32,641 nt of DNA, from the NCBI GenBank assembly GCA_045586405.1, contig JAZNAG010000113.1, positions 1 to 32,641 of the forward strand, read 5' to 3'. Source of the DNA: SIG607 sp045586405 (GTDB lineage: Bacteria > Bacillota > Clostridia > Oscillospirales > Acutalibacteraceae). A program made the position numbers and the translations under genes. Shown piece by piece: positions 31,801-32,641 of the stretch. The notes under the pieces were generated by a model that saw only the letters and a program-made list of their open reading frames with translations, had not been told where the DNA came from and did not search any database. Each line of letters opens with the position of its first letter. Positions within the stretch are counted from its first letter, which is position 1.

Positions 31801-32595
31801 ATGGTAAACGAATACGAAATCAAAAAACAGATTTGCGAAATAGGTAAGCGCATTTACGACAAAGGTATGGTTGCTTCTAACGACGGAAACATATCCGTTA
31901 AGTTAAATGACAATGAGTTTCTTTGCACTCCTACCGGTGTTAGCAAAGGCTTTATGACTCCTGAATACATCTGTAAGGTTGACCGCGACGGTAAGGTTAT
32001 TCAGGCAAACCCCGGCTTTAAGCCTTCTTCTGAAATCAAAATGCACATGCGTGTATATAAAGAGCGTCCTGATGTAAACGCAGTTGTTCACGCTCATCCT
32101 CTTTATGCTACAGGTTTTGCTATTGCAGGCATCCCGCTTACTCAGCCCATTATGCCCGAAGCTGTTATTGCTCTCGGTTGCGTACCGATAGCTGAATACG
32201 GTACTCCTTCTACTGAGGAAATTCCTGATGCGGTTTCTAAATATCTGCAGTCTTTTGATGCAGTATTACTTGAAAATCACGGCGCACTTTCTTTCTCTGA
32301 CAGTCTGCTTAACGCTTATCACAAGATGGAGTCTGTAGAATTCTATGCTCAGCTTATGTATCAGGCAAAGGTTCTCGGAGGTCCTAAGCAGCTCACAGAC
32401 GCTCAGGTTCAGAGACTTTACGAGATCCGCCGTCAGTTCGGTCTCAAGGGTAAGCACCCCGCTGATATTTGCCCCAACGCAAAGGCAGGCAAGCCCAGCT
32501 GTCACGGCTGTAGCGGTAGCTGCAAGTCTAACGCTGCTGATGCTGATACCGTAGCGCTCGTAACCAAGCTCGTTCTCGAACAGCTCGGAAAGTAA
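31801..32595 (+). CDS. Class II (zinc) aldolase, L-fuculose/L-rhamnulose-phosphate type, with C-terminal targeting tail
   Basis: Splits a deoxysugar 1-phosphate into dihydroxyacetone phosphate and lactaldehyde, the precursor of 1,2-propanediol. The 264-residue product is about 50 longer than FucA. The aldolase core (1-215) keeps catalytic Glu78 and zinc ligands His97, His99 (HAHP) and His160 (ENHGAL). A tail follows: a segment with Cys224, Cys234, Cys237 and Cys241, rich in Gly, Ser and Lys, then an 18-residue amphipathic helix (DADTVALVTKLVLEQLGK) like microcompartment encapsulation peptides. Fuculose- and rhamnulose-phosphate use cannot be told apart by eye. It has its own promoter and precedes another probable lumen enzyme. 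Confidence 0.88.
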   Translation: MVNEYEIKKQICEIGKRIYDKGMVASNDGNISVKLNDNEFLCTPTGVSKGFMTPEYICKVDRDGKVIQANPGFKPSSEIKMHMRVYKERPDVNAVVHAHPLYATGFAIAGIPLTQPIMPEAVIALGCVPIAEYGTPSTEEIPDAVSKYLQSFDAVLLENHGALSFSDSLLNAYHKMESVEFYAQLMYQAKVLGGPKQLTDAQVQRLYEIRRQFGLKGKHPADICPNAKAGKPSCHGCSGSCKSNAADADTVALVTKLVLEQLGK

Positions 32596-32606
32596 TCTTA
32601 GGACTT

Positions 32607-32641
32607 ATGAACGAGTCTGAAATCAGAAAGATCGTTCAAGA
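32607..32641 (+). CDS. Start of a further microcompartment gene (cut by window edge); N-terminus like an encapsulation peptide
   Basis: Eleven complete codons read MNESEIRKIVQ, preceded by a TTAGGA site. A short charged amphipathic start of this kind is typical of lumen enzymes such as the CoA-acylating propionaldehyde dehydrogenase (PduP/EutE-like), which usually follows the aldolase in such loci. With only eleven residues the identity is a guess from context. Confidence 0.5.
   Translation, partial: MNESEIRKIVQ

Noticed and set aside
1..32641. Search by eye for CRISPR arrays, tRNAs, rRNAs, insertion sequences and attachment sites
   Set aside because: No regular repeat-spacer pattern, cloverleaf-like segment, transposase frame or flanking duplications were seen; almost all sequence is accounted for by genes.

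Overview
The window looks like the chromosome of an anaerobic, low-to-moderate GC Firmicute of class Clostridia, most like gut Oscillospirales/Ruminococcaceae relatives. The evidence is the continuous rplB-to-rplQ ribosomal superoperon in clostridial order (adk, map, a small KOW gene and infA between secY and rpmJ; rpsD next to rpoA), strong AGGAGG ribosome binding sites, zinc-ribbon forms of S14, S4, L24, L36 and adenylate kinase, the yloU-yloV-recG group, and an oxygen-sensitive glycyl radical enzyme. The exact genus cannot be read from this window. Region 1 (1-13270, + strand): a tightly packed ribosomal, secretion and transcription operon from a 5'-truncated rplB to rplQ, closed by a strong intrinsic terminator. 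Two genes too short for most ORF callers (rpmD, rpmJ) are present. Two gaps stand out: rpmD-rplO has mutually exclusive hairpins, and rpsD-rpoA may hold an internal promoter. Region 2 (13270-15786, + strand): a three-gene anion transport operon with its own promoter, made of a SulP-family permease lacking the usual STAS domain and two single-domain CHR (ChrA-type) proteins that overlap head to tail. It ends in a bidirectional terminator shared with recG. Region 3 (15784-22255, - strand): ymdB, an orphan family-5 solute-binding lipoprotein, yloU/asp23, yloV/fakA and recG, apparently one operon from a strong promoter upstream of ymdB. Region 4 (22265-27444): an AraC-type regulator faces a divergent operon of a DMT-type permease and an unusual Gfo/Idh-fold protein. 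A separately promoted GH127 (beta-L-arabinofuranosidase-type) enzyme follows. This reads as an intracellular carbohydrate-use module, probably for plant cell-wall sugars. Region 5 (27450-32641, + strand): the start of a glycyl-radical-enzyme-associated bacterial microcompartment (GRM) operon of the fucose/rhamnose, 1,2-propanediol type. It holds a B12-independent diol dehydratase with all visible catalytic residues, a short radical-SAM activase, a PduU/EutS shell protein, a PduV/EutP GTPase, a class II (fuculose/rhamnulose-phosphate type) aldolase with a cysteine-rich linker and a C-terminal encapsulation-peptide-like helix, and the first codons of a further gene whose N-terminus looks like an encapsulation peptide. 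The inferred flow is deoxysugar phosphate to lactaldehyde, then 1,2-propanediol, then propionaldehyde, which is handled inside the shell; the remaining shell and aldehyde-processing genes would lie beyond the right edge. The GRM class itself is known. The parts most worth a second look are the Cys-rich aldolase tail, the short activase, the EKP-less Gfo/Idh protein and the phased A/T tracts at the microcompartment promoters. No tRNA, rRNA, CRISPR array or insertion sequence was seen.
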